From Nymphaea colorata (Eukaryota; Streptophyta; Magnoliopsida; Nymphaeales; Nymphaeaceae): DNA of 64,000 bases. Location of the stretch: NCBI RefSeq assembly GCF_008831285.2, contig NC_045145.1:9734802-9798801 (forward strand), given 5' to 3'. The notes beneath the pieces are model-generated. The model saw nothing but the letters and a program-made list of their open reading frames with translations. It searched no databases and was not told the origin of the DNA. This document shows, one piece after another, positions 12,061 to 22,568 of the stretch; positions within the stretch are counted from its first letter, which is position 1, and the number at the start of each line of letters is the position of its first letter. The translations under genes were made by a program, and so were the position numbers.

Positions 12061-12649
12061 TTTGCAACCCACTAAAAATCAAAGTATACAAGAAGCTCCG
12101 AAAGTGATTGTCGACCCTTTGACGATGCCCATCCTTCCAATGAAAGGAGCAAACAAGGATTCTCAGAACAAAGAAGACAATTAGTTGACTTGGCTTTGGG
12201 CCGCAGAACTACCGATGATCCAAAAATTGGTCAAAGTAAGGGTCCAACAGCAGATGAAGTTGGCCATCTGAGGTATGTCTATTTTCCCTTCTCATACTTG
12301 CTCAGGTTTTATCACCTTCAACCAGACTGGGACTCCTGAGATGGAATGAGAGAGGGTTCTTGAGGAGGGAGCATGACAGTTTAAGCATGATGGACTTGAA
12401 GGGGGCAGTTGTAGGCTTTCAAAGAGAGCTGCCTTAGAAATCAAGACCAAGGAGGCAGTTGCGGAGAAATTAGAAATAGAGACGAGGCATACTCTAGTGG
12501 GAACGTTGGACATTTGGATTGCAATAAAACAGAGGGGTTTGCCTATCATCAAATCCGTTTTGGGACTTTTGTCAGAATTCCTTCATGGCGACAGTGGTTG
12601 TTCGACCATCGAGCATACATTCACTGAGATATGCTCGGATGCTATGCTC

Positions 12650-13985
12650 TATGCACCACATGATTGCCTTGTAGGATCAACACTTCCTTATAAGTTCTGT
12701 CCAGACACCATCTACATGATACTAAAGGATCTCACTCCAAATAATCTCAGGATCTGTTGAGAATCAAAGAAATTTAAAGGCCACATAGATATGGAGTCGT
12801 GGTACCAAAATGAATTTTCTGTTGAGAAAATAACTGATGCCATTGTATAGAAATGGATAAATGCATCCTCTAATGAGGAACCTCATTTTTCTGCACCAAA
12901 TTTATTTGTTCCCACTGATTTAGCAATCAAGGAAGTGCAACACTACAACAAGCCAAATATCCATTTTTGCTAAGAAAAACTTCTTTTCCAAGATTGTGGT
13001 ACAAACCGGATGCCTTGTTCTGCACTCTGAAGGCTTTTGTCAAGATAGATTTCAGCTGTCCTTGGTCACACCATTCTTCTGATGCAGAAGTTGTCGCTGA
13101 CATTTTCACACGTTTATTGATGGATTACTTGAATGATTATACTTATGATGCACAAGTTGCTAGTTTGATGTACAAGATATCTCAATCTGATTTTTGGGTT
13201 CCAGTTGACTGTGTTTGGATGCAACCAAAAAATTAAGCTATTTCTGGATGCAATAATTGAAAAAGTTGCTCAATTTGAAGTAAAACTAGAAAAAAATTCT
13301 GTACTCAAGGAAAGCATGGTAAAGGAGTATGAAAACTTCAAGTTTAGACAGCCATATCAGCAGGCAATGTACTATTCCTCTCTAATATTGGAGGACAATC
13401 CATGGCCTGGGAGTGAGAAACTTGAAGCTCTTGTTCATCTTGTAGCTGAAGACCTCTCAAAATTTTCTTATCTCTTGCTCTCCACAACATTTTTTGAGTT
13501 TTCTGCTGAAGGTAACATTGGACCTAGTGAAGCAGAGACCTTGGTTATTGATATTGAGAAGTTATCGTTTTATATTCCAGAACAGATATGCAAGACTCTG
13601 TTTGCTTCACAGTTCTTGACAAATAGAATTGTCAAACTTCAGACTGCAAGAAGCCATTTCTACCCCGTTCATTACCTTAACCAAGATAATGAGAATTCTG
13701 CACTATTATTCTATCTTCAGGTTGATCCAGATGTTTTGGTACTACATACAAAGCCTCAGCTCCATTGTTCTTGTTGCAAAGCAGCCAGCGTTCCATCAGC
13801 CCTGTACTGTTGAGCAGCTTGGTTACATTGCGATACTAATGCAGAAGAATGACTCTGGAATTCAAGGACTGCAGTTTATTATTCAGTCCACTGTGGAGGA
13901 CCCTAGACTGCTTGATGAGAGGCTGGAGGCATTTTTGAAGATATTTGACGACAAACTTCATGCACTATCTATTGAGGAATTTGAG
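12650..13985 (+). pseudogene. Intronless insulin-degrading-enzyme-like (M16 zinc peptidase) fragment
   Basis: Collinear with the C-terminal half of plant peroxisomal IDE-like M16 peptidases: YAPHDCLVGSTLPYKF, PNLFVPTDLAIKEV, FTRLLMDYLNDYTYDAQVAS, YENFKFRQPYQQAMYYSSL, NSALLFYLQ, TVEQLGYIAILMQKNDSGI, QFIIQSTV. The N-terminal domain with the HxxEH zinc site is missing. TGA near 12,758 falls where relatives have Trp. Frameshifts lie near 12,970, 13,215 and 13,750. Plant IDE-like genes are intron-rich, while this segment spans many exon-lengths without interruption, so it probably passed through an mRNA. Confidence 0.85.
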
Positions 13986-14325
13986 ATATCTCAAGGAAAG
14001 GAAAAGGTTTATGGCAAAAGGATACCTTCCAATAAAAAGCTACCAGATGGGACCGACCTAAACTGGTACAAGAGTTGCTCAAATCATTTAACCAGACTAA
14101 ATAATGGAGTTCCTAGACTGACTGCTTCAAAGTACTACCCACTTGTTGTTACCTCGTCTTCTAGAGCTGGCAAATTTTGCATCAAATCCAAATGCAGGCC
14201 TCAACAGCAGATTTTCAACTATAGAACAAGAAAGCTAAGGCACACATATTCCAATAACCCAACAGGAGGTTTGCCATTCTTGGGAGTCCTGTCTCATGCC
14301 AACTTGGAGGAAGTTTTTGAGCAGG
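13986..14325 (+). pseudogene. Unidentified coding-like fragment at the mosaic's right end
   Basis: In frame with the end of the IDE-like segment but not part of that family. It reads KVYGKRIPSNKKLPDGTDLN, WYKSCSNHLTRLNNGVPRLT, ASKYYPLVVTSSSRAGKF and PFLGVLSHANLEEVF. The composition looks protein-coding (no low complexity, 110 codons open). I do not recognise the source. The switch of homology without a break in frame is compatible with either a joined transcript or chance. Confidence 0.45.
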
Positions 14326-14431
14326 AAGGTTGTAACTCTTCTGTCCCATAAACTATTCATGTTGAGCTCTTCACAAATTTTTATATAAGATGATGAAAAC
14401 TCACAGATTCATGCTGTATTAGGTAGAAAAT
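14326..14431. repeat. 106-bp direct repeat, right copy
   Basis: The near-identical partner of 10666-10771. It starts immediately after the last captured coding block and continues into normal intron 4 sequence. Differences from the left copy are single substitutions, for example GAAGTATTC versus AAACTATTC. Confidence 0.93.
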
Positions 14432-14750
14432 AGTTGACAGAAACGATCTCTTATTAAAAAAATAAAGAAACATTATCCTCATCACAACCAGCTGGAAAAT
14501 TATGATAAGTAAAGATGAACAAGTTACATAAACACATGTATATTGCAGTTATCTTCTTATAAGACTGAATTATTACACAACTGAAGGCAATTACCAACCT
14601 TGCGTTGAGGTTTTCGCTTTTATCAAATCTTCTAAGAATAGGGATTTTGCAGATACCGTAGAAACTTTTTTAAGAAAATGTGATGAGGTATCAAAAGATA
14701 TTCATATCTAGCCATTAGACAAACAAATAAAGGGGGCAATCAAATCTTAC

Positions 14751-15297
14751 CTATTGCTACTTCTGCAGTTACAGGGAAATCTGACAGTACACCATCAACA
14801 GAGAAATCTGTACTTTAGACGTAGGACAGGTATTCAACCACAGGATCGTACATGTAATTGTAGCTTAAAGCATTCTCATTTGCAAAACCAGATGCAAAGA
14901 CTATCAATCCTGCAGCATGAGCATCTAATACAAGAGATGTATGAGGAAATAGATACCGATCTGCACCAGTGGGCATATATAACTTTTTGGCACTAGAATT
15001 CCAGAAGCAAATGTCTTAAAAAATGTCAAGTTCTTCAAATAAGTGTTATAGGATAGTTTAGTAGATGATCAATTGATGCTGAATCTCGAAAGGTTAAGAT
15101 TAGCTTGGTCTTGCTCCCATTAAAACTCAGTGCAATATCCTCAGAGAACCCACTTCAGGAGATGAAACGTAATCAATTGTTATGTTCTTTGATATAGTAA
15201 GAATATATGCTGTCATGTTCAATTTTGTTATGTTCTTTGATATAGTAAGAATATATGCTGTCATGTTCAATTTATGCTCTGTAAAGAAGATATCATG
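14751..15297 (-). pseudogene. GDPDL exon 4, end of first GDPD-like domain
   Basis: Contains recognisable blocks [61 protein letters not shown] and DFSVDGVLSDFPVTAE in GDPDL order. At least three single-base frameshifts separate the blocks, and TAA at 14815-14817 replaces a sense codon. An in-frame 48-bp tandem duplication lies near 15,179-15,275. The acceptor is CTCTTTCAG at 15,298 and the donor GTAAGA at 14,750. Confidence 0.9.
15178..15274 (-). repeat. 48-bp in-frame tandem duplication inside GDPDL exon 4
   Basis: The segment containing TGTTATGTTCTTTGATATAG (plus strand) occurs twice with a period of 48 bp and essentially no difference. It duplicates 16 codons encoding the MTAYILTISKNIT region. 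The near-identity suggests a recent duplication compared with other damage in the exon. Confidence 0.9.
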
Positions 15298-15481
15298 CTG
15301 AAAGAGAAGAAGAATTGAAACATTATTAACCTTACATAGTCTTAGTTACATGATTGAAAAAAAGAAAAGCACCAATCTACAGAATGAGATATAAACATGG
15401 ATGCCATCAAAATTATCTACCTAAATTTAAACAATATACTCTTCAAAGGCCTCAAGATAGTTCAACATGTAGCATGACAAT

Positions 15482-15715
15482 TGTTGAGAAAACTTACTGT
15501 TTTTGCATTTGAGGTTTTCTGTATTTTGGAATTTTAGTATTAGGTAGCTTTCTGAATTTTAAAGTTTTGTTGAACTCTTTATGCAAAGGGTTAAACATAA
15601 CCCTAATTATTATTATTTAAAGGAAAGGGAGCAGCCGTAACAGGTCATCAGCTCCTTACTCTTTTTCCTCCTCACGTTTTCTTCTACTCCCTTTTCTCTA
15701 CCTCTTTAAACAACA
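15482..15715 (+). repeat. Copia-2 5' LTR
   Basis: 234 bp, TGTTGAGAAAAC...AACAACA, followed at once by the TGGTATCAGAGC primer site at 15716-15727. It aligns end to end with 23213-23445. Confidence 0.95.
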
Positions 15716-16495
15716 TGGTATCAGAGCGTGTTCCTTCTTAGGACTGATCTGCTTCCCTTCATCCCCATCTCCACTCCTTTTTCATACCGATCATCTTCCC
15801 ATTCCTCTACTCTACTTGCTGTTTTGAGCACAACAGTTGGGTCGTGTTTGTTGGGCTTGATCTAGGGTTTTCTCAAAAAAATTTCAAAACCCTAGATCGA
15901 TGCCTTGTTGAAGTTGATGTGGCTGCAGTATAGTTAAGTGGTCTTCAAGATGGATGGACGTCTAAATACATCACTCAAGCAGTATGGTTTACGTTTCTGT
16001 TGAGGCTGCAGTTTACAAGTCTACCAGAGCAGCAAAGATATATTGGTCTGGCATGATTTTTTTTAAGTTGACGTTGTCAGCCAGATCTGGTAATTTTTTT
16101 TTTAAGTACTCTGCTGTTGGACCAAATTTCCTTATACCTGCATGATAGTTGGTGCTGATTATTCAAGCCTATTGCAACATTGCAAAATTGTATATCCGTT
16201 TTCAGTTAGTTGGTTTCCTAGTATTTGATGTCCATCATTTTTCTTGTCAATCTTTGGTGGCTGCTTGGTAGAAGAAGACTTTATTTGCAATACAACAGAA
16301 GCTTAGTCTGTCGTGCAGAGTTTTTCCATCCATTATTCTACAATCTATTGTGTGTTGACAGTCTATGGGTTTGTCATGGGGCTGCAGAAACAACGACTGT
16401 AGGGATATTCTTCCTTGTTGGAGATTAATTTGATATTGTATTAGTCAATATTCAGTCTATCATGGACTTTCATATTCTTCTATTTTCAAGGTTTT

Positions 16496-17139
16496 ATGAT
16501 GGCTGCCAATAAATCTTTACAACATGATAGAACTGAATCTGGAAATCAGCAAATAGAGGCTAGTGTTGAGTACAAAGCCTTCTCAAATCCCTTTTCTTTT
16601 GGATATACTATCAAACTTGATTGAGCCAACTACGATGTATGGGCTAGAACCTTCATGTTGTTAGACATTGGACATAGAAAGAAATATATATTGGAAGAAG
16701 ATGAACTAGTTGAAAAGATTGGTAAATACGCACGGTGGGAGGAAGAAAACAATATAATCAGTGCTGGCTTATGAATATCACTTAGCCCCACATTGCTGCA
16801 GGGCTTTGTTATTATAATACAGCTTAAGATATGTCGAATTCTCTTCGGTAGACATCCTCTCAAGACAAGAACATCAACAAAATTTTATAGGTTCAACAAG
16901 AATTGTTACAAATGCAGCAAGGTGACATGGATTTAACTGAATACTTTACAAAGCTGAAGTTCACTTATGAAAAGATGAATTCCTTAAAACCGCCTTGTAA
17001 ACATTGTCTCAAATCTCACATGGAGCAAATGATTGTTGTTAAATTTCTTGTTGGACTATCATCCGATTATTCTGCAGCCAAGGCTCAAATGCTTATAGGA
17101 CCAGATTTTCCTGATCTTATGAGGACTTTAACAGGCTAA
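16496..17139 (+). pseudogene. Copia-2 gag relic
   Basis: Starts MMAANKSLQHDRTES and reads NPFSFGYTIKLD then a stop near 16,622, ANYDVWARTFMLLDIGH and another stop near 16,772. It then reads an open stretch MLQMQQGDMDLTEYFTKLKF to MRTLTG (16,903-17,139). The order (N-terminal substrate-like block, then the helical gag core) is that of Copia gag proteins with a retrotransposon gag domain. Multiple stops make it non-functional. Confidence 0.8.
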
Positions 17140-18116
17140 ACAGATTGGCTGTTACTTTTCCTCCATCCTCAAACAACTCACAACCATCTGCTCTTGCCTC
17201 ATTTGGAGGAGGACGAAGTGGACTATACTCTTCCCGTGGTAGAGGAAGATGCTGAGGTCCAGGAGGACGTGGAAGACTCCAATGTACATATTGTGGTCGT
17301 CTTGACCACTTAGAGGATAGGTGTTGGAACAAAGTAGGTAAGCCTAACTCATCCACATCCTCTACTGTGACATCCTCATCCACTTTTGCTCCAAACACAC
17401 AGTCTATTAGTATTGTTCCTAAGGCGAAACACGCAATTGCTTCTGTAGATGTTGCATCTCTTAATCTAAGTCTGGCCGAACTTGATTTAATTATGGAGCA
17501 TCGATCAAATACTACGCCTTCTACCACATCGACATCCACTTCTATCACAAATTCAGCATATTCTGTAGGTAGAACCTCTTCTAATGGTTGTTGGATAATT
17601 GATTCTGGAGCATCTAAACACTTTTGTGGAGATACTAATATTTCAAACATATAGAAATTTAATTCCTTACAGCGTGTTTGATTGGCAGATGAAAGGCTAT
17701 CTCCGGTAGAAGGGCATGGAGATGTTCATCTCTCTCCATCTTTGCATGTTCATGATGTGCTATATATTCTTGAATTCCCAAAGAACTTGTTATCTGTAAG
17801 CAAACTAACTAAAGAGATGAATTGTCGAGTTATTTTTGACCCGGGTACTTGTGTATTTCAGGACCTATCGACTGGGAGGAAGATTGGTGGAGGCCATGAG
17901 AGAGATGAAATCTACTTCTTGGGGATAGAAGTAGCAAGAAGTAAAGAAGGTCTAGTCCTTTCCCAAAGAAAATATGTTCTTGATTTGCTACAAGAGACAG
18001 GTATGACTGGAACTAAACCGACATCTATTCCTATGAATTCTCGTATTCACTTATATGATGATAAAACTGAACCTGTTGATAGCAAATCATATCGGTCTCT
18101 GATTGGAAAGCTACTA
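17140..18116 (+). pseudogene. Copia-2 zinc knuckle, protease and internally deleted pol
   Basis: The zinc knuckle CTYCGRLDHLEDRC (CX2CX4HX4C) is at 17284-17325. The protease motif WIIDSGASKHF follows near 17,590. The pre-integrase-like stretch HDVLYILEFPKNLLSVSKLT leads, at about 17,890-17,915, straight into the late RT block IYFLGIEVARSKEGLVLSQR and PVDSKSYRSLIGKLLYVT. The integrase and the YVDD core of RT are therefore missing through an internal deletion of roughly 2 kb compared with a normal Copia. Confidence 0.85.
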
Positions 18117-18390
18117 TATGTAACTAGGGCTGCACAACGAGTCGAGCCAACTCGAGCTCGACTCGAACTCGCCCGATAAAGCTCGACTTGAGCTCGACTC
18201 ATTTATAAATGAGTCGAGTTGGAGCTCACCCTTCAACTCGAAATGTTAAACAAGTCGAGTTCGAGTTGCAAGAACTCGACTCTTTTAAACTCGACTTGAC
18301 TCACTATCAACTGAATCAGTGAATCGTATAAACCGGTTCCTGAAACCGGTTCACCGGTTTAGGGTGAAATCTATTCCCATCTTGATTTTC

Positions 18391-18608
18391 CGTCTTGATA
18401 AAAACCTTTAGAAGTCTGCAAGGCAGGCTGCCTTTACCAGAGGGAAGCCAAAGCAACAACTGAGTGAGGTTAGCTACACTTTTTATTTCATATATTTCTG
18501 TCTTGATAAAAACCTTTAGAAGTCTGCAAGGCAGGCTGCCTTTACCAGAGGGAAGCCAAAGCAACAACTGAGTGAGGTTAGCTACACTTTCTATTTCATA
18601 TATGCAAT
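18391..18608. repeat. 108-bp tandem duplication near the hAT 5' end
   Basis: The unit starting TCTTGATAAAAACCTTTAGA occurs at 18393-18500 and 18501-18608 with one to a few differences. It lies just inside the TCGAG-rich subterminal region, upstream of the transposase. No function is evident. Confidence 0.93.
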
Positions 18609-18989
18609 TTTTCTTGCTGTCAACCCATGCTTACCAACCCTTTGTTATCTTGATTGAAGTCATTTCATCATATCATTCTTGAGTTATTTGCTATAGTTTG
18701 AGAAATTACCTTGGTAAAGTAGCTAATAATACTTATCTCTTTTCTCCTTTTTGTTTGTTAAACACATACTTGTGCATCAATATGGAGAATGGTTGGTTAT
18801 GTAGTAGTTGCTTGACTTATTTTGACCAAATATTCATGAAGCTAATTTTTGGACGTCCCATAGTCCCACAAGGGGATTATACTAGTGAGAACTTTGATCA
18901 CGGTGTTTCTTGTGGCATCAATGGCTTGAAATATATGGATTTATGAATGAAGTGCTAAAAAAAGTCTGTTTGTTTCAAGAATGAGAAAT

Positions 18990-20262
18990 AAAAAAGAAGA
19001 TCATCCCCATTACAGTTGACAATGCTTCTTCTAATGATATTCTTGTAAGAACATTGGAAGAAATTTTAGAGAAAAGTGCTGTAAATCTATACCAAGGCCA
19101 TAATTTTTTTCATGTCCGTTGTTGTGCACATATATTAAATCTAATGGTGCAAGATGGTTTGTTTGCTATTAAAGATGAACTTGGTAAGATTAGGGAGGCA
19201 GTCAAATATGTAAAATGTTCTCCATCAAGAATTCACAACTTTCAAGTTATAGTAGATGAATTTAAAATTTGTGGTCAAAAGAAGTTGGTTCTAGATGTTG
19301 CAACTCGATGGAATTCTACTTATTTGATGTTGAAGGTTGCACTTATGTACATACATGTTTTTGATAGATACGTTATGAAAGATGCTGGTTTTACTTGGTT
19401 GTTGGATGCAGATGAATGGGAGAGAGTACAAAAAATATGTACTTTTCTTGAAGCATTTTATAATGTTTCTGTGCTTTTTTCACGGTCCAAGTATCCTACA
19501 GCAAACCTATTTTTCTTAGAAATTTGGGGGGTTCAAGAATTATTACAAGAAAAAGTTGTAAATGGTTGCAGCTTTATGAAGAGAATGGCATCCAAAATGA
19601 AAGAAAAATTTGATAAGTATTGGAGTTTTTGCAATATGTTGATGGCTATTGCTTCTATATTAGATCCAAGAATAAAGTTTAGTTTAAAAGACTTTGTCTT
19701 TTCAAAGACTTTTAGTTAAATAGAAGAAAAGGAATATCAGATGACATTAGTAAGAAATACAATGCAAGAGCTTTATAACAGCTATGTTGCAAAAATTGAA
19801 GGTTTAAATAAAGATGTTGAATGTGATGCTACTACTTCTATGAGAGGAATTGACTCATCATGTAGGAACTCCAATAGATCAAGTGTAAGAATTTTTAGGT
19901 TTTTAATCAAAGCAGACAATGTTCCTTTTCAAGCTCCAAAGTCTGAGCTTGATATGTATTTAGAAGATAGATTGTTGAAATATGATGCTACCACTTATGA
20001 TTTGTTTGATGTATTGATTTGGTGGAAAGATAAAGAATTGAAATACCCCATTTTATCACATATGGCACGAGATATATTATGTATTCCTATTACCACAGTT
20101 GCCTTTGAATATGCTTTTAGTACTGGAGGTTGAGTTGTGGATGAATGTAGGAGTTCATTGAGTCCAAAGACAGTAGAAGAATTAATTTGTGCAGGTGATT
20201 GGATAAAACAGTATGGCGACCCTATGAATTTTGTACCGGTATTGCGAAAGGTACGTCCTAAA
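18990..20262 (+). pseudogene. hAT (RICESLEEPER-like) transposase, N-truncated and broken by two stops
   Basis: Reading frame 1 contains ITVDNASSNDILVRTLEEIL (near 18,996-19,070), FFHVRCCAHILNLMVQDGL, VLDVATRWNSTYLMLKVAL, LDMYLEDRLLKYDATTYDLF, DVLIWWKDKELKYPILSHMA, TVAFEYAFSTGG and ECRSSLSPKTVEELICAGDW. These are the central RNase-H-like, DUF4413-type and C-terminal dimerisation blocks of plant zinc-finger-BED hAT transposases. TAA at 19717-19719 and TGA at 20131-20133 interrupt one continuous frame. The N-terminal BED zinc finger was not found. Non-functional. Confidence 0.9.
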
Positions 20263-20673
20263 CAGTATATCAAAGTTTATCATGTTTATTTGTGCTTATA
20301 TGTCATAGAAGTTGTCTATTGATCAATTATTGTTAGTTTTTTTGTAGGGTGTTGTTGAAGATGAGATAGCATGACATGATTCAACATCATTTCAAACATA
20401 TTATGCACTAGCAACTAACAAAATATCAGGTATTATTCTAAGTTTAGTAGTTGTTTTGTTCTTAGATGTTTGACTTTACCTTGATGACAACAATATCAGC
20501 TGAATTTCTTTGGAACACTGTCAATATTGATTTCTTTTATGCTAACAATTTTATTTTGATATGCAAATACTATAAGTTTCAAGTGGCAGAATATCAGTAT
20601 ATTGCACAAAATATCAGTATATTGCAGAAAATTTTTGGTATTAGGCAATTAGGCTCAATGGCACTATGGGATA

Positions 20674-20754
20674 ACTGTTGATCCTGATGGACATAAACGG
20701 GCTCTTATAATTGGAGGTGGCATTGCTAATTTCACTGATGTTGCTAAGGGAGAA
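20674..20754 (+). pseudogene. ACLA: Captured exon of ATP-citrate lyase subunit A in the hAT
   Basis: Translation [20 protein letters not shown] followed by TDVAKGEG, then TAG at 20,758-20,760. The [20 protein letters not shown] core is characteristic of plant ATP-citrate synthase alpha chain (cytosolic acetyl-CoA supply). Only about 27 codons are present, so it is a passenger exon. The source would be a host ACLA gene elsewhere. Confidence 0.78.
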
Positions 20755-20759
20755 GGTTA

Positions 20760-21464
20760 GGCAGATGTGCAATGATCAAATATCTAGTAGGAATTGGTCT
20801 TCTTCTGAGAACTCTCAAATCTAGACATGGTTTGAATCTGGTTTGATATGAATTTGGCAGTGGGATTCTCATACTGATATCATTGTGGGAAATTCAGGCG
20901 TAAGGGTGTAGTTGTGCTGGCCAAGAACAAGAAGAGAAACTTTATTTCAGTTTTTCATGTTCCATATAGGTAAATTTCTTTGGCATATTTATCTCCCATT
21001 TGTTGTGATCACAGTCTTCAATTTAGACTTGATAATATTTCGTTAATATTACAGTTCATTTACATGTATATGATGTTTTTCACTAAATTTTTTTTACCAT
21101 ATGCAGGAACATCAAGCTGACTCAAGTACTTAAAGATTCACTTGGTATTTTAGTAGGGTTTCATTAGCATGTTTTTTGCTTTCACGAGTTCACCATTCTC
21201 ACGAAAGTGTTTTGGATGTAGGACTGGATTCAAAGGCTCTCATGGTCATTCATATAAAGCCCATAGGAAGATGACATCAATGAGACCATATGTTCTATGA
21301 ATTTTGGGCAGAGGGCAAGGAGCATAGATTGCCACAAGGAATACCCTGTGGTGATTATGGGGATAACTTTTCTTTGATTACCATTTTTTCTTTTGTAGGA
21401 AGATCAAATAACTCTTGCTTTTTTTGCCATTATATAACTTATGGTCCTTAGACAAATAGGTTTT
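20760..21464 (+). other. Unassigned hAT passenger sequence
   Basis: Between the ACLA-like and kinesin-like pieces there are exon-like stretches, such as RRKGVVVLAKNKKRNFISVF near 20,900-20,975, bounded by plausible AG and GT splice dinucleotides. I do not recognise their origin. Confidence 0.4.
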
Positions 21465-22042
21465 TGTTTCTCTCAGGAGTTAAAAAATTTGAGGCAAATG
21501 AAGATTGCAGAACTTGATCAGGAGATGAGAAGTGCAGAGAAAGATTGCCAAGTGACAAGAGACCATATCCAAAGCATTGAAAGCAAACTGGAAGAAAAGA
21601 AAAGGATATTGTCACTGTCAAATGGTAATGAAGATCAAACAGGGTCTCCAACATGTCCCCTATTTGTTCCTAGTGAACTTTTTGAGAGTCCTAAAGCTTT
21701 TGCTAAATCCATAACTAGAAATGTTTTTGTTTCTGTCCCTCGATTTATGTCATCAACTGCGTGCAGCAGACAGAGGCAGGTTGCTGAAAATGAAGCCAAA
21801 GGAGCAAAAGCTAACAGATCAGGAAGAAAATATGCCAGTGACGCAGATTTTCAGCTATCAGTATCTCGCATTCTTTCCAATCAAATTCTATTATCAAGGC
21901 AAGCCCAAGTCATGGACTATCACCAAGGACTAATGCCAAGAAGCTTCATATTGAAGAATTGAGCTCTATGCACCCTGATGCTCCAGTTCATGACAGCAGT
22001 GGCTCAAAGTTTTCAAAGATGTGTAAAGCATCTTTGTAATCT
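21465..22042 (+). pseudogene. Captured kinesin-like C-terminal fragment in the hAT
   Basis: An open stretch reads ELKNLRQMKIAELDQEMRSA then DHIQSIESKLEEKKRIL (coiled-coil-like heptads). It continues with an S/P-rich linker and VPRFMSSTACSRQRQVAENE, then RSGRKYASDADFQLSVSRIL. The RFM-S-TA-SRQRQ/RSG pattern resembles the segment C-terminal to the motor of plant kinesin-14-type proteins. A frame change near 21,955 leads to SSMHPDAPVHDSSGSKFSKM and a stop near 22,040. Assignment is from memory of the family pattern and only moderate. Confidence 0.5.
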
Positions 22043-22568
22043 TGTTGTTTGGCCTATCAAAATCCATGTCAAAGCCTCCAATAGTGAATGGAGAGTTTTA
22101 CTTTGCCAACCATTGTCTGAAGCTGTTTGGAGTCTTGGCTATGTCATGTCAAAGCCTCCTCTATTTCCATATGAATGGTACAACCTACTTGCACTTATAT
22201 TATTAACTCTTAGTTGCTGTATGCATCTCTCAAGTGAATGCATTTACATAAATTACATTGTTTCACCAAGTGTTTACATGTATTGTCTACACTTATTGCC
22301 ATAAGTTTTGTTAAACAAGTTAACAAGTTAAATTACGCCTAAACGAGTTAAACAAGTTAACACTAAAGAAGTTCACACCTAAACTAAACGAGTTAAGTGA
22401 GATAAGCGAGTCCAGCTCGAGCTCGACTTTGTATAATCGAGTCAAGCTCGAGCTTATGTTTGGGAGCTCGACTCGAGTTCAAGTCGAGTTTGAGCTCTTT
22501 GAGCTGAGTCGAGCTCGAGCTGGGCAAGCTCGAGCTCGGCTCGGCTTGTGTGCAGCCTTATATGTAAC

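Larger units (their letters stand above)
10772..14325 (+). mobile_element. Gene-fragment mosaic of unknown class in intron 4
   Basis: A 3.55-kb block in which several protein-coding-like pieces follow each other on the plus strand, antisense to GDPDL: unidentified blocks (10,884-11,440 and 11,434-11,730), an RPS3 N-terminus (11,731-11,811), further unidentified blocks (11,980-12,640), an insulin-degrading-enzyme-like segment (12,650-13,985) and an unidentified block (13,986-14,325). It is flanked by the 106-bp direct repeats. I see no terminal inverted repeats, LTRs, poly(A) tail or clear Helitron ends. It could be a gene-capturing transposon with eroded ends or filler DNA copied during double-strand-break repair. 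Confidence 0.6.
10009..14750 (-). other. Intron 4 of the GDPDL pseudogene, expanded to 4.7 kb
   Basis: It extends from the donor GTAAGA at 14,750 to the acceptor CTTCAG at 10,009. About 3.66 kb of it (10,666-14,325) is one copy of a 106-bp repeat plus the gene-fragment mosaic. The remaining intron, 10,009-10,665 and 14,432-14,750, shows no recognisable feature. Confidence 0.8.
18125..22560 (+). mobile_element. hAT transposon with captured gene fragments, nested in Copia-2
   Basis: A 4,436-bp element with perfect 8-bp target duplication TATGTAAC (18117-18124 and 22561-22568). Termini are TAGGGCTGCACA on the left and, on the other strand from the right end, TAAGGCTGCACA. TCGAG-rich subterminal repeats occupy about 18,137-18,300 and 22,400-22,550. 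It encodes a broken hAT transposase (about 18,990-20,260). Its 3' half carries a fragment matching ATP-citrate lyase subunit A and a kinesin-like segment. It splits the Copia-2 RT so precisely that joining the flanks restores the RT block order. Confidence 0.95.

Noticed and set aside
13205-14351. IDE-like peptidase as a working gene
   Set aside because: It lacks the catalytic N-terminal half and its introns, and has stops and frame changes.
21441-21962. A 173-codon open frame as an intact host gene
   Set aside because: It lies inside the hAT between its inverted repeats, lacks a kinesin motor, and its start falls in non-homologous sequence; it is a passenger fragment.
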